Origin: Leisingera aquaemixtae
GTDB taxonomy: Bacteria > Pseudomonadota > Alphaproteobacteria > Rhodobacterales > Rhodobacteraceae
DNA length: 64,000 bases
NCBI RefSeq assembly: GCF_001458395.1
Contig: NZ_CYSR01000030.1
Span: forward strand, 124,001 to 188,000
Direction of reading: 5' to 3'
The first letter of the stretch is position 1. Every line of letters begins with the position of its first letter. The notes under the pieces were generated by a model. It had not been told where the DNA came from. It was given only the letters and a program-made list of their open reading frames with translations, and did not search any database. This document shows positions 17,553-26,110 of the stretch, piece after piece. The translations under genes and the position numbers were made by a program.

Positions 17553-18920
17553 ATGGACGGCACCGTTCTGGTCGCTGACGACGACCGCACCATCCGCACC
17601 GTTCTGACCCAGGCGCTGACCCGTGCAGGCTGCAAGGTGCATGCGACCTCCTCGCTGACCACGCTGATGCGCTGGGTGGGCGAGGGCAAGGGCGACGTCG
17701 TGATTTCGGATGTGATGATGCCGGACGGAAACGGGCTGGAGATGCTGCCCAAGATCCAGGCGGACCGGCCCGGGCTGCCGGTGATCGTGATCTCGGCGCA
17801 GAACACCATCATGACGGCAATCAAGGCGGAAGAGGCGGAGGCCTATGACTACCTCCCCAAACCCTTTGACCTGCCGGAGCTGATGAAGCGCACCGCCAAG
17901 GCGCTGTCGGCCAAGCGGGTGGCGCCGGCGGCCGCCAAGGGTGAGGTGCGGGAACGGCCGGAGGAGCTGCCGCTGATCGGCCGCAGCGAGGTGATGCAGA
18001 CGCTGTACCGGCTGATTGCACGGGTGATGAACACCGATCTTCCGCTGCTGATCACCGGGGAAAGCGGGACGGGCAAGTCCCTGATCGCGCAGGCTATTCA
18101 CGATTTCTCAGATCGCCGGACCCTACCGTTTGTGCATGCCGACGCCGCCAGCCTGATTGAGCTGGAAGGCCCGGCGCGGCTGCTGGCGCAGGCCAAGGGC
18201 GGCACGCTGGTGATTGATGAGCTGGCCGACCTGCCGGAAGAGGCGCAGGCGCGGCTGGTGCGGATGATGGACAGCCCCGGCGACCATGCGCCGCGCTTCA
18301 TCGCCTCCAGCCAGAAAGACCTGGCGGCGGCGATGGAGGCAGGCGCGCTGCGCCAGGACCTGTATTACCGGATCTGCGGCACCGCGCTGCATGTGCCGGC
18401 CCTGCGCGAGCGGGTCGAGGATATTCCGCTGCTGTCGGAGCATTTCCTGATCCGGTCCGAGAACGAGGGCGCGCCGCACCGGGTATTGAGCGAGGGCGCG
18501 CGCGAGGTGCTGCGCCATTTCGGCTGGCCGGGCAATGTGCGGCAGCTGGAAAACGCGGTGCGCCGCCTGGCCTTGACCGCCCGCGGCGAGGAGATCACCC
18601 AGGCCGATGCCGCCGCTGTGCTGGGGCCGCAGTCCGGGCCGGAGCCCGCGGTGGCTGGCCTGTCCAGCGAGAAACTGTCCGAAGCCGTCGGCCGCCACTT
18701 GCAGCGCTACTTCGACCTGCACGGCGACATGCTGCCGCCGCCGGGCCTGTACATGCGGCTGCTGCGCGAGGTGGAGACACCGTTGATCGAGATTGCGCTG
18801 ACAGCGACGGGCGGCAATCAGGCAAAATGCGCCGAGCTGCTGGGCATCAACCGCAATACCTTGCGTAAGAAGATCACCGATCTTGATATTGAGGTGACAC
18901 GCCGCCGCAAACTGATGTAA
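17553..18920 (+). CDS. ntrC: Nitrogen response regulator NtrC (lacks the GAFTGA loop)
   Basis: A 455-residue response regulator. The receiver domain has its phospho-acceptor at Asp53 ([11 protein letters not shown]). The AAA+ domain has Walker A GESGTGKS near 172 and Walker [15 protein letters not shown] Fis-type helix-turn-helix ends the protein ([20 protein letters not shown]). The GAFTGA sigma-54 contact motif, expected between Walker A and B, is absent and the segment is shortened ([19 protein letters not shown]). This matches Rhodobacter capsulatus NtrC, which activates sigma-70 RNA polymerase. The same mode is inferred here. Confidence 0.95.
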   Translation: MDGTVLVADDDRTIRTVLTQALTRAGCKVHATSSLTTLMRWVGEGKGDVVISDVMMPDGNGLEMLPKIQADRPGLPVIVISAQNTIMTAIKAEEAEAYDYLPKPFDLPELMKRTAKALSAKRVAPAAAKGEVRERPEELPLIGRSEVMQTLYRLIARVMNTDLPLLITGESGTGKSLIAQAIHDFSDRRTLPFVHADAASLIELEGPARLLAQAKGGTLVIDELADLPEEAQARLVRMMDSPGDHAPRFIASSQKDLAAAMEAGALRQDLYYRICGTALHVPALRERVEDIPLLSEHFLIRSENEGAPHRVLSEGAREVLRHFGWPGNVRQLENAVRRLALTARGEEITQADAAAVLGPQSGPEPAVAGLSSEKLSEAVGRHLQRYFDLHGDMLPPPGLYMRLLREVETPLIEIALTATGGNQAKCAELLGINRNTLRKKITDLDIEVTRRRKLM

Positions 18921-19020
18921 TATCGCCACAGAAATGTGGCTTTGCCGTGAATTTCCTAGGCAGGGCCACGAGATATGGCGGTGACTCGCAAAGAGTCGCA
19001 CATCAGGATGAGGGCAGTGG

Positions 19021-21303
19021 GTGGCGTATAAGTCACATCTGAGGGCAGCATACGGGCCGCTTGCGGCCATTGACCGGTGGGGGAAGACCCGCCGCGCCCG
19101 CAATATCGGCACCATTGGCCTGGTTCTGCTGGGGCCGGTGCTTGCCTTGGCGACATTCCTGATCATCGGCCCGCTGGGGCAGGGGGCGTCCTCGCGGTCG
19201 CTGCGGCTGATCCTGCTGGCGGATCTGGTCTATATCCTGACCATCGCGGCGCTGGTGATGGCGCAGATCGTGCGCCTGTTTGCGGCGCGGCGCTCGAAAT
19301 CGGCCGGCTCCCGCCTGCATTTGCGGCTGATCGGGGCCTTTGGCTTTCTGGCGCTGATCCCCACGGTCATTGTCGCGGTTTTTGCGGTGCTGACGGTGAA
19401 TGTCGGGCTTGAGGGCTGGTTTTCGCAGCGGGTGCGCCAGGTGATTGGCAGTTCGCTGGCCGCCGCAGAAGCGTATCAGGCACAGCAGAAGGGCGACCTG
19501 AGCGAAGATGCCCGGGCCCTTGCGCGCTATCTGGACGGCAGCCGCACCCGCAGTTTCTTCATCAACGACGCTGAGCTGCGGCAGGTGCTGGCACAAGGCC
19601 AGCTGCAGATCCAGCGCGGCCTGCGCGAGGCCTATATCCTCGACAGCGGCGGGCAGATCCGGGCGCGCGGCGAACGCTCCTATGAGTTTGATTTCGAACG
19701 GCCCAACAGCCGCCAGCTGGAGGCGGCCCGCGAAGACGGCATGCTGCTGATCGAGGATTGGGACAACAGCGAGTTTCGCGCCCTGGTGCAGCTGAACGCC
19801 TTTGTCGACAGGTTTTTGTACATCAGCCGCGATGTGGACGGCGAGCTGCTGAACCTGCTGGATGACACCCAGGAAACCGCCCATCTTTATCAGCAGCTGG
19901 AAAGCGAACGCGGCCGGGTGCTGTTTGAATTTGCGCTGCTCTATATCGGCTTTGCGCTGATCCTGATCCTGGCGGCGATGTGGCTGGGCATGTGGTTTGC
20001 CGAGCGGCTGTCGCGGCCTGTGGGGCGGCTGACGGTCGCGGCGCAGCGGGTCGGCTCCGGCGATCTGGACGTGCAGGTTCCGGTTGATGACGGCGGCGAC
20101 GAGATTTCCCAGCTGGGCCAGTATTTCAACCAGATGACCCGCGAGCTGAAGGGGCAGCACAGCCGCCTGCTGGACAACACCCGGCAGATCGAACGCCGCC
20201 GCCGCCTGTTTGACTCGGTGCTGTCGTCGGTGACGTCCGGGGTTGTGGGGCTGGACGCCGACGGGCGGGTGACCTTCGTGAACCGCTCTGCCGAACGCCT
20301 TCTGGACTGGCAGGAGGACCAGCAGTCGCTGGCGCTGGCCGTGTCCGTGCCGGAGTTCGGACCGCTGTTTTCTGAACTCATCGGCACTGGCGCCGAGGTG
20401 GTCCAGGAGGAAATCAAGGTGACCCGCCAGGGGCGGCTGGAAAACCTGCTGGTCCGGATGTCGCCGCGCCGGTCCGAAGAGGGCGGCCTGGAAGGCTATG
20501 TGGTGGCCTTTGACGATGTGACCGATCTGGTCAGCGCGCAGCGGATGGCGGCCTGGGGCGATGTGGCCCGCCGTATCGCGCATGAGATCAAGAACCCGCT
20601 GACCCCGATCCAGCTGAGCGCGGAGCGGATCAAGCGCAAGTTCGCGCCGAAGCTGGGTGAGGAAAACAGCGATCAGCTGCAATCCATGACCGACGTGATC
20701 GTGCGCCAGACCAACGACCTGCGCCGGATCGTCGATGAGTTCTCGAAATTCGCCCGCATGCCGGAACCGGAGCGGCGCGAGGAGGATCTGGTGAAACTGG
20801 TGCGGGACGCGGTGATCCTGCAGCAGCAGGGACAGCCGGATGTCCGGATTACGGCCAAGCTGCCAAAGGAGCAGATGCCCTCGGATCTGGATGCGACGAT
20901 GATTGGCCAGGCGCTGACCAATCTGATCAAGAATGCAGGCGAAGCTATTGAAAGCCTGCAGAACAAGGGCGCTCCGGACGGTCTGGTGCCTCAGATCCGG
21001 GTGGCAGCGGAGAAGACGGGCAACTTCTACGAGATCCGCATCGCCGACAATGGCATCGGTCTGCCCGAAGACCGGGCGCGGCTGTTTGAGCCTTATGTGA
21101 CCACGCGCGATGCGGGCACCGGGCTGGGGCTGCCGATCGTCAAGAAAATCATCGAAGAGCACGGGGGCACGCTGACGCTGGAAGATGGCCCGGTGTTCGA
21201 GGGACACGCGCATAACGGCGCAATGGCGGTGATCCGCCTGCCCGCCGCAGCCAAAAAAGCGGCGGCGCCTAACAAGAGCACAGTGAAAGCAGGTCTGACA
21301 TGA
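19021..21303 (+). CDS. ntrY: Membrane sensor histidine kinase NtrY
   Basis: A 760-residue inner-membrane kinase, partner of NtrX. Two to three hydrophobic segments lie in residues 35-130, then a periplasmic region of about 160 residues, another membrane helix near 305-330, HAMP (RLSRPVGRLTVAAQRVGSGDLDV), PAS, and kinase core. The phospho-acceptor is His521 (RRIAHEIKNPLTPIQLSAERIKR) and the G boxes are IADNGIGLPED and GTGLGLPIVKKIIEEHGG. The start is GTG at 19021 with GAGGGCAG upstream. A 100-bp gap with small hairpins separates it from ntrC; it overlaps ntrX by 4 bp. The family is linked to nitrogen and redox/envelope control. Confidence 0.93.
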   Translation: MAYKSHLRAAYGPLAAIDRWGKTRRARNIGTIGLVLLGPVLALATFLIIGPLGQGASSRSLRLILLADLVYILTIAALVMAQIVRLFAARRSKSAGSRLHLRLIGAFGFLALIPTVIVAVFAVLTVNVGLEGWFSQRVRQVIGSSLAAAEAYQAQQKGDLSEDARALARYLDGSRTRSFFINDAELRQVLAQGQLQIQRGLREAYILDSGGQIRARGERSYEFDFERPNSRQLEAAREDGMLLIEDWDNSEFRALVQLNAFVDRFLYISRDVDGELLNLLDDTQETAHLYQQLESERGRVLFEFALLYIGFALILILAAMWLGMWFAERLSRPVGRLTVAAQRVGSGDLDVQVPVDDGGDEISQLGQYFNQMTRELKGQHSRLLDNTRQIERRRRLFDSVLSSVTSGVVGLDADGRVTFVNRSAERLLDWQEDQQSLALAVSVPEFGPLFSELIGTGAEVVQEEIKVTRQGRLENLLVRMSPRRSEEGGLEGYVVAFDDVTDLVSAQRMAAWGDVARRIAHEIKNPLTPIQLSAERIKRKFAPKLGEENSDQLQSMTDVIVRQTNDLRRIVDEFSKFARMPEPERREEDLVKLVRDAVILQQQGQPDVRITAKLPKEQMPSDLDATMIGQALTNLIKNAGEAIESLQNKGAPDGLVPQIRVAAEKTGNFYEIRIADNGIGLPEDRARLFEPYVTTRDAGTGLGLPIVKKIIEEHGGTLTLEDGPVFEGHAHNGAMAVIRLPAAAKKAAAPNKSTVKAGLT

Positions 21304-22709
21304 GTGACATTCTGATTGTAGATGATGAGCGGGATATCCGTGAGCTGGTCTCGGACATTCTCGAGGACGAAGGCTATGCCACCCGCAAGGCCGGCAGTTC
21401 GGATGAGTGCATGGCCCGGCTGGAAGAGGCCAAGCCCGCGCTGATGATCCTGGATATCTGGCTGAAGGACAGCCAGATGGACGGCATCGACATCCTGAAG
21501 ACGGTCAAACGGGACACGCCGGACATCCCGGTGGTGATCATTTCCGGCCACGGCAATATCGAAATCGCGGTCGCCGCGATCAAACAGGGCGCCTATGACT
21601 TCATCGAGAAGCCCTTTAACATCGACCAGCTGATGGTGGTGATCCGCCGCGCGATGGAAACTTCACGCCTGCGCCGCGAAAACTCCGACCTCAAGCGCAA
21701 GGAGACCGGTCCGGCGGATATGATCGGCACCTCCGCCGCGTTCCGCACCCTGCTGGGCCAGCTGGACAAGGTGACCAAATCCAACGGCCGGGTGATGCTG
21801 ACCGGTCCGGCCGGCAGCGGCAAGGAAATCGCGGCGCGCTACATCCACGCCAATTCGAACCGGGCGTCGGCGCCTTTCATCACCGTGAACTGCGCCAGTA
21901 TCGAACCGGACCGGATGGAAGACGTGCTGTTCGGCCGCGAATCCTCTGAGCGCGGGGTCGAGCCCGGCCTCTTGGAACAGGCGCATGGCGGCGTGGTGTT
22001 CTTTGACGAGGTGGCGGACATGCCGCCGGGCACCCAGTCCAAGATCCTGCGGGTGCTGGTGGATCAGCAGTTCCAGCGGGTTGGCGGCTCGGACAAGATC
22101 CGCGTCGATCTGCGGGTGGTGTCCTCCACCAACAAGAATCTGGATGCGGAGATCGAGGCCGGCACCTTCCGGCAGGAGCTGTACCACCGCCTGAACGTGG
22201 TGCCGGTTGCGGTGCCGTCGCTGGCGGACCGGCGCGAGGATATTCCGCTGCTGGCCAATTATTTCATCTCCCAGTTCAACGAGGCTCAGGGACTGCCGCT
22301 GCGGGAGCTGACCGAGGAAGCTGTGGCGCTGATGCAGACGATGCCGTGGCCGGGCAACGTGCGCCAGCTCAAGAACCTGGTGGAACGGGTGCTGATCCTG
22401 GGCGACGGCAGCGGCCCGATCGAGGCCAAGGACCTGCCGCGCGAAGAGGAAAAGACCGAAGAGGAGGGCCGGGTGGTGCTGTCCGGCGCGCTGGCGACCC
22501 TGCCGCTGCGCGAAGCGCGGGAGGCGTTCGAGCGGGAATACCTGCTGACCCAGATCAACCGCTTTGGCGGCAATATCAGCCGCACCGCGTCTTTTGTCGG
22601 CATGGAACGCTCGGCGCTGCACCGCAAGCTGAAATCGCTGGGGGTCGTGACCTCTAACAAGGCTGGCGCCCGGGTGGCGCATGTGGAAACCGAGGAAGAA
22701 CAGGCCTGA
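21300..22709 (+). CDS. ntrX: Response regulator NtrX (lacks the GAFTGA loop)
   Basis: A 469-residue partner of NtrY. The receiver has Asp52 (MILDIWLKDSQMDGID), the AAA+ domain has a modified Walker A (TGPAGSGKEIAARYIHANS) and Walker B (GGVVFFDEVADMPPGTQ), and a C-terminal Fis-type HTH reads NISRTASFVGMERSALHRKLKSL. Where GAFTGA should stand the sequence reads FGRESSERGVEPGLLEQ, so sigma-54 activation is not expected. The segment differs from the NtrC deletion, so the two losses look independent. The ATG overlaps the ntrY stop. Confidence 0.93.
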   Translation: MSDILIVDDERDIRELVSDILEDEGYATRKAGSSDECMARLEEAKPALMILDIWLKDSQMDGIDILKTVKRDTPDIPVVIISGHGNIEIAVAAIKQGAYDFIEKPFNIDQLMVVIRRAMETSRLRRENSDLKRKETGPADMIGTSAAFRTLLGQLDKVTKSNGRVMLTGPAGSGKEIAARYIHANSNRASAPFITVNCASIEPDRMEDVLFGRESSERGVEPGLLEQAHGGVVFFDEVADMPPGTQSKILRVLVDQQFQRVGGSDKIRVDLRVVSSTNKNLDAEIEAGTFRQELYHRLNVVPVAVPSLADRREDIPLLANYFISQFNEAQGLPLRELTEEAVALMQTMPWPGNVRQLKNLVERVLILGDGSGPIEAKDLPREEEKTEEEGRVVLSGALATLPLREAREAFEREYLLTQINRFGGNISRTASFVGMERSALHRKLKSLGVVTSNKAGARVAHVETEEEQA

Positions 22710-22724
22710 CCCGGCGGCAGCCGG

Positions 22725-22747
22725 TGCGCCCGGACATGCCGGGCGCA
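22725..22747. terminator. Bidirectional hairpin between ntrX and the caspase gene
   Basis: A perfect 9-bp GC stem (TGCGCCCGG/CCGGGCGCA) with a 5-base loop sits in the 45 bp between the convergent stops. There is no T run on either side, so intrinsic termination may be weak. Confidence 0.5.
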
Positions 22748-22754
22748 GGCGAGG

Positions 22755-25088
22755 TCAGAACAGGTCCTGTCGGATCGGGTTCACCGCAAAATGGATCTGC
22801 GCGGCCAGCTGCAGCCGGCTGACCGGATCCTCGGGAACGATGGCGGGCAGGCCCGCTTCCCGCGCGCGGTTTTCAAGCTGCTTGCGCGACGCCGGGCCGA
22901 ACTGCCCGTCGACCGCAATGCCGGAACCCAGCTGGCGCAGGATATACTGGGTGCCCGCAGCGACGTCCCGTTCCGGCATGCCGGACAGCAGCTCGCGCGC
23001 GGCGGCGCGGGCGTCCGGATCGTTCAGCGCCATCGCCTTGCCCGCCCGCGCGGCAGCAGCATGGGCCGGAACCCGGTCAGAGAGCCGGTTCAGGGCAACC
23101 CAGGCGCCATTGGCACCGCCCCAGGCATCGCCGCGGGACAATCCCATGTCATACCATTCCAGCGCCTCCGCCGCGTCCCGTCCGGGCAGGTCGCCGCCCA
23201 TGATCATCCGGCCGATCTCTGCCGGGGCGTGCGGATGGCCCAGCTGGGCCGCTTCGGCAAACAGCGCCCGGGCCTTTTCCTTGTCGGCCGGCTTGCCCGC
23301 GCCGCCATCGCGGTAGACATAGCCGAGATTGGCGGTGCCATAGATGTCGCCGCGCCCCGCCGAGGCCTCCAGATAGGACAGCCCGCGTTCCGGCTGCGCC
23401 AGCTCATCGCCGCTCCACAGGAAGAACACGCCCAGCTCATTCATCGAATAGGTATGGCCCAGCTCCACCGCGCGGCTGAGCAGATCGAAGCCGCGCTGCT
23501 TTTGCTCGGGCGTGCTGCTTGTGCGCAAAAGCCTCTTGCCGCGGGCGTGCATCGAGAAGGGGTCGCCCGCCTCGATCCCCTTGTCCCACAACGCAAAAGC
23601 CTTGTCCGGGTCATAGGCGATCGGCACGGTTTCGCGGTCCACATTCGGGGTGACATGCAGATAGGCGACCGCGTTGTAGGCGCGCACATGGCCCAGTTCG
23701 GCGGCTTTTTCAAAGGCGTCGTAGGCTTCGATCAAGCGGCCCTGACCCTGCAGCGCGCGGCCCAGCTGGTAGTGCAGCCGGCCAAGCTCCGGCGCGGCCC
23801 GCACCGCTTCGCGGCAGGCGGCCTCCGCCGCTTTCAGGTCAATCTCATTGGGATAGCGGTAAAGGCCCACCCCTTGCAGGTCCAGCAAATCCCCGGCTTC
23901 CAGATCGCACTGGCGGGCCACCATTTCCAGGTTCACGGTCACGTCACGCACCGTGTCCGCCTGCGCAAGCCGCAGAACCATCCGGTCCTTGCGCACCTGG
24001 CCGCCATCCTGCCGTGCGGGCAGTTCCGCCAGTTTCGGCGCATAGCTGAGGCTAAGCGCGCTGCCGTCCCCCGACTGCAGCGAAGTGACGCCGGAGGACG
24101 GGGATTCCAGAAGTGTCACCGTGGTGCCCGCGCCCACATAAGGGCGGATTTCCGGCGCCAGCTCCAGCGAGCGGCCAAGCGGGATTTTCACCGACAGCTG
24201 ATCCGGCAGCTGGTTCAGGCTGGCCGGCGCGGCGCCGGGTTCTGCCTTGGCGACGTTCAGCGACCGGTCCGGCGGGCGCAGGTAGATCTTTTGCATCAGT
24301 GTCGAGCTTTCCCAGGGCACCTGGGTGTTGCCGGTTGTGCTGTAGACATCGCCGCGGATTGCGGCCAGCACGGTCATCGCGTCCTCCTCCGGGCGGTCGG
24401 GGAAGTGGCGCACGACTGAGGCCGTGTAGGGGCTGTTGCCGCCGGGCTCGCCATCCAGCGCGGTGGCGCCGGGGGAGGTGGAGAAGGCCACCAGCGTGTT
24501 CAGCGGCGGGCGGAACACGTCAAACCCTTCGCGCGCCTCATAGAGCTGGGCGCCGACCTCGGCGCTGAGTTTGGCGTCGGGCACCGGGTTGTCGCGGCAG
24601 GAATCCAGCATCAGGATCTGGCTGCCCGCCTTGCCGCCAAGAATGGCCGACACCCGGTCCAGCGTGACCGACTGGAAAGGCAGGTCGTGAATGCCCGACA
24701 GTTCCGCATCGCTGGTCAGCAAGTAGTTGCGCCGCCCCAGCTGGATGCCGTGGCCGGCGTAGTAAAAGAACACCTGGCTGCCGTCGCGGATGTTGAGCGC
24801 GGCCTGGCGCAGCAGCGCCTCAAACCCGCGCTTGTCCAGGTCATAGCCTTCAAAGACGGTATAGCCAAAGGACTTGAGCATCTGCGCCATCGCCTTGGCG
24901 TCATTGCGGGTATTGGTCAGGTCGGTGACGTGGTCATAGTCCTGGATGCCGATCACGATGGCGGTTTCGGGTGCCGCCGCGCGCTCGCTGGTTTCATAGG
25001 CGGCCTGTGCCGGCGCCGCGGGCAGCAGCGCCGCGCAAGCCAAAGCCGCGGCTGCGGGGCGGAGAGGTCTGTACGGCAGGGCTGTCAT
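22755..25088 (-). CDS. Exported caspase-like protease with Sel1 repeats and C-terminal peptidoglycan-binding-like domain
   Basis: 777 residues. A signal peptide (1-29) ends at PAAPAQA. The caspase/C14 domain spans about 40-270 with the catalytic dyad intact: His113 in FYYAGHGIQ and Cys164 in LMLDSCRDNP. A beta-rich linker follows (280-400). Several Sel1-type repeats occupy roughly 430-670 (for example AFEKAAELGHVRAYNAVAYL, LLSRAVELGHTYSMNELGVF, LFAEAAQLGHPHAPAEIG). The last 80 residues resemble a PG-binding-1 domain (YILRQLGSGIAVDGQFGPASRKQLE). This predicts a periplasmic cysteine peptidase tethered to cell wall or partner proteins. It starts 15 bp after a Pro/Ala/Gly-rich lipoprotein gene and is likely co-transcribed with it. 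The substrate is unknown. Confidence 0.85.
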   Translation of the reverse strand: MTALPYRPLRPAAAALACAALLPAAPAQAAYETSERAAAPETAIVIGIQDYDHVTDLTNTRNDAKAMAQMLKSFGYTVFEGYDLDKRGFEALLRQAALNIRDGSQVFFYYAGHGIQLGRRNYLLTSDAELSGIHDLPFQSVTLDRVSAILGGKAGSQILMLDSCRDNPVPDAKLSAEVGAQLYEAREGFDVFRPPLNTLVAFSTSPGATALDGEPGGNSPYTASVVRHFPDRPEEDAMTVLAAIRGDVYSTTGNTQVPWESSTLMQKIYLRPPDRSLNVAKAEPGAAPASLNQLPDQLSVKIPLGRSLELAPEIRPYVGAGTTVTLLESPSSGVTSLQSGDGSALSLSYAPKLAELPARQDGGQVRKDRMVLRLAQADTVRDVTVNLEMVARQCDLEAGDLLDLQGVGLYRYPNEIDLKAAEAACREAVRAAPELGRLHYQLGRALQGQGRLIEAYDAFEKAAELGHVRAYNAVAYLHVTPNVDRETVPIAYDPDKAFALWDKGIEAGDPFSMHARGKRLLRTSSTPEQKQRGFDLLSRAVELGHTYSMNELGVFFLWSGDELAQPERGLSYLEASAGRGDIYGTANLGYVYRDGGAGKPADKEKARALFAEAAQLGHPHAPAEIGRMIMGGDLPGRDAAEALEWYDMGLSRGDAWGGANGAWVALNRLSDRVPAHAAAARAGKAMALNDPDARAAARELLSGMPERDVAAGTQYILRQLGSGIAVDGQFGPASRKQLENRAREAGLPAIVPEDPVSRLQLAAQIHFAVNPIRQDLF

Positions 25089-25103
25089 GACAGTGTCCCC
25101 GGG

Positions 25104-25391
25104 TTAGCCCCAGCCCCCGCCGCCGCCTCCACCGCCAGCACCTCCGCCTTTCGGCGGCCCGATAGTGTCTTCTTCCGGGGTGGCCGGAGCGGGGGCGGGC
25201 GCTTGTGCCGGAGCGGGGGCTGGAGCGGGTGCAGTTGCCGGCGCGCGGTAGGTTGCGGGCGCGCTGTACGTCGCGGGCGCCGGAGCCGGAGCGGTTACGG
25301 CGGTTGGGGGCGGAGCAATGGGCGTTGTGGGCTCGCAGGCTGCTGTGACAGCGGCGACGGGCAGCGCGGCAAACAGGAAATGTATCCGCAT
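25104..25391 (-). CDS. Small Pro/Ala-rich lipoprotein with glycine tail
   Basis: 95 residues with a lipoprotein signal (MRIHFLFAALPVAAVTAAC; Cys19 as lipidation site). Then comes a Pro/Ala/Thr spacer of about 50 residues (APAPAP and ATYRAPAT repeats) and a C-terminal run of glycines ending GWG. The spacer looks like a flexible wall-crossing linker and the Gly-rich end like a docking tail. No family is recognised. It lies directly upstream of the caspase-like gene, suggesting a joint envelope function. Composition makes overprediction possible, but the signal sequence, spacing and codon use support a real gene. Confidence 0.6.
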   Translation of the reverse strand: MRIHFLFAALPVAAVTAACEPTTPIAPPPTAVTAPAPAPATYSAPATYRAPATAPAPAPAPAQAPAPAPATPEEDTIGPPKGGGAGGGGGGGGWG

Positions 25392-25526
25392 CGGGTACCT
25401 TTCTCTCGGAAAATACTAGTCAACAAACAATCCGGTAAACAGCTTACTTGAAATGGCGGTGCAAATCAAAGTTAAGCCGCAGAAGCCCCGCCCCGGAACC
25501 CGGCCAAAACGGCCAACGATGCAGAA

Positions 25527-25997
25527 TCAGCCGCCGGGGCGGATGATGATGCTGCCATCCCGGTTGCGCTGCGCGCAGGCGGCTTCGGTCAGCGGTGCCA
25601 GCCGCGCGCCGGGCGGCACCACCGGGGCGGTCCGCCGGGTGCAGCGTTTCAGGGCGATCTGCTGGTAGCCTTTGGCGGCCATGCAGGATCTTTCCAGCCG
25701 CTTGCGCAGCGGCTTGTTCACATCCACCGTGTAGATGCTGCCCTCCACCCAGTAGCCGGGGTGGTAATAGCAGTCGCCGCCATGGCAGACCTTGCGGCCG
25801 GGGTAGAAGACTGGCGGGTGCTGGCGGATTTCATTCGCGACCGGCGCGTCTTTCAGGGACTGGGCCTGGCAGCTGAGTTCATCCGAGTGCAGGCGGGACA
25901 CCTCAGCACCCTGCCTGTAGTAGACTGGGAGCGGGCCGCAGGCGGCGGCGCCCAGCAGCAGGACGAGGCCCGCCAGGATGGACAGATTTCTGCGCAT
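25527..25997 (-). CDS. Lipoprotein of unknown function
   Basis: 156 residues from the ATG ending at 25997. The lipobox LGAAAC is at the end of MRRNLSILAGLVLLLGAAAC (Cys20). The mature part has further cysteines (DELSCQAQ, KVCHGGDCYYHPGYWVEGS, ERSCMAAKGYQQIALKRC, EAACAQ), compatible with disulfides in the periplasm. The block GYWVEGSIYTVDVNKPLRKRLERSCMAAKGY resembles small outer-membrane lipoproteins of alphaproteobacteria, but I cannot name a family. It reads in the same direction as the next two genes, with 135 bp between, so it may belong to one envelope module. It is divergent from trkA. Confidence 0.7.
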   Translation of the reverse strand: MRRNLSILAGLVLLLGAAACGPLPVYYRQGAEVSRLHSDELSCQAQSLKDAPVANEIRQHPPVFYPGRKVCHGGDCYYHPGYWVEGSIYTVDVNKPLRKRLERSCMAAKGYQQIALKRCTRRTAPVVPPGARLAPLTEAACAQRNRDGSIIIRPGG

Positions 25998-26110
25998 GGG
26001 GAAATAATGGCTGCAATCAGAGGAAGTTACAATTAATTTGACCGTGAAAGCGGCTTCTGTCATTCACGTCGGGCAAAACTCCGCCGGAAATTCCGCCAAG
26101 GGATACGCAT

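Noticed and set aside
18924-18941. Hairpin GCCACA-GAAA-TGTGGC after ntrC as a terminator
   Set aside because: The stem is only 6 bp with a TTTG tail; too weak to claim separation of ntrBC and ntrYX transcription.
19033-21213. 726-codon open frame antisense to ntrY
   Set aside because: The Arg/Gln/His-rich, low-complexity translation mirrors the third-position GC of ntrY; the sense strand has all kinase motifs.
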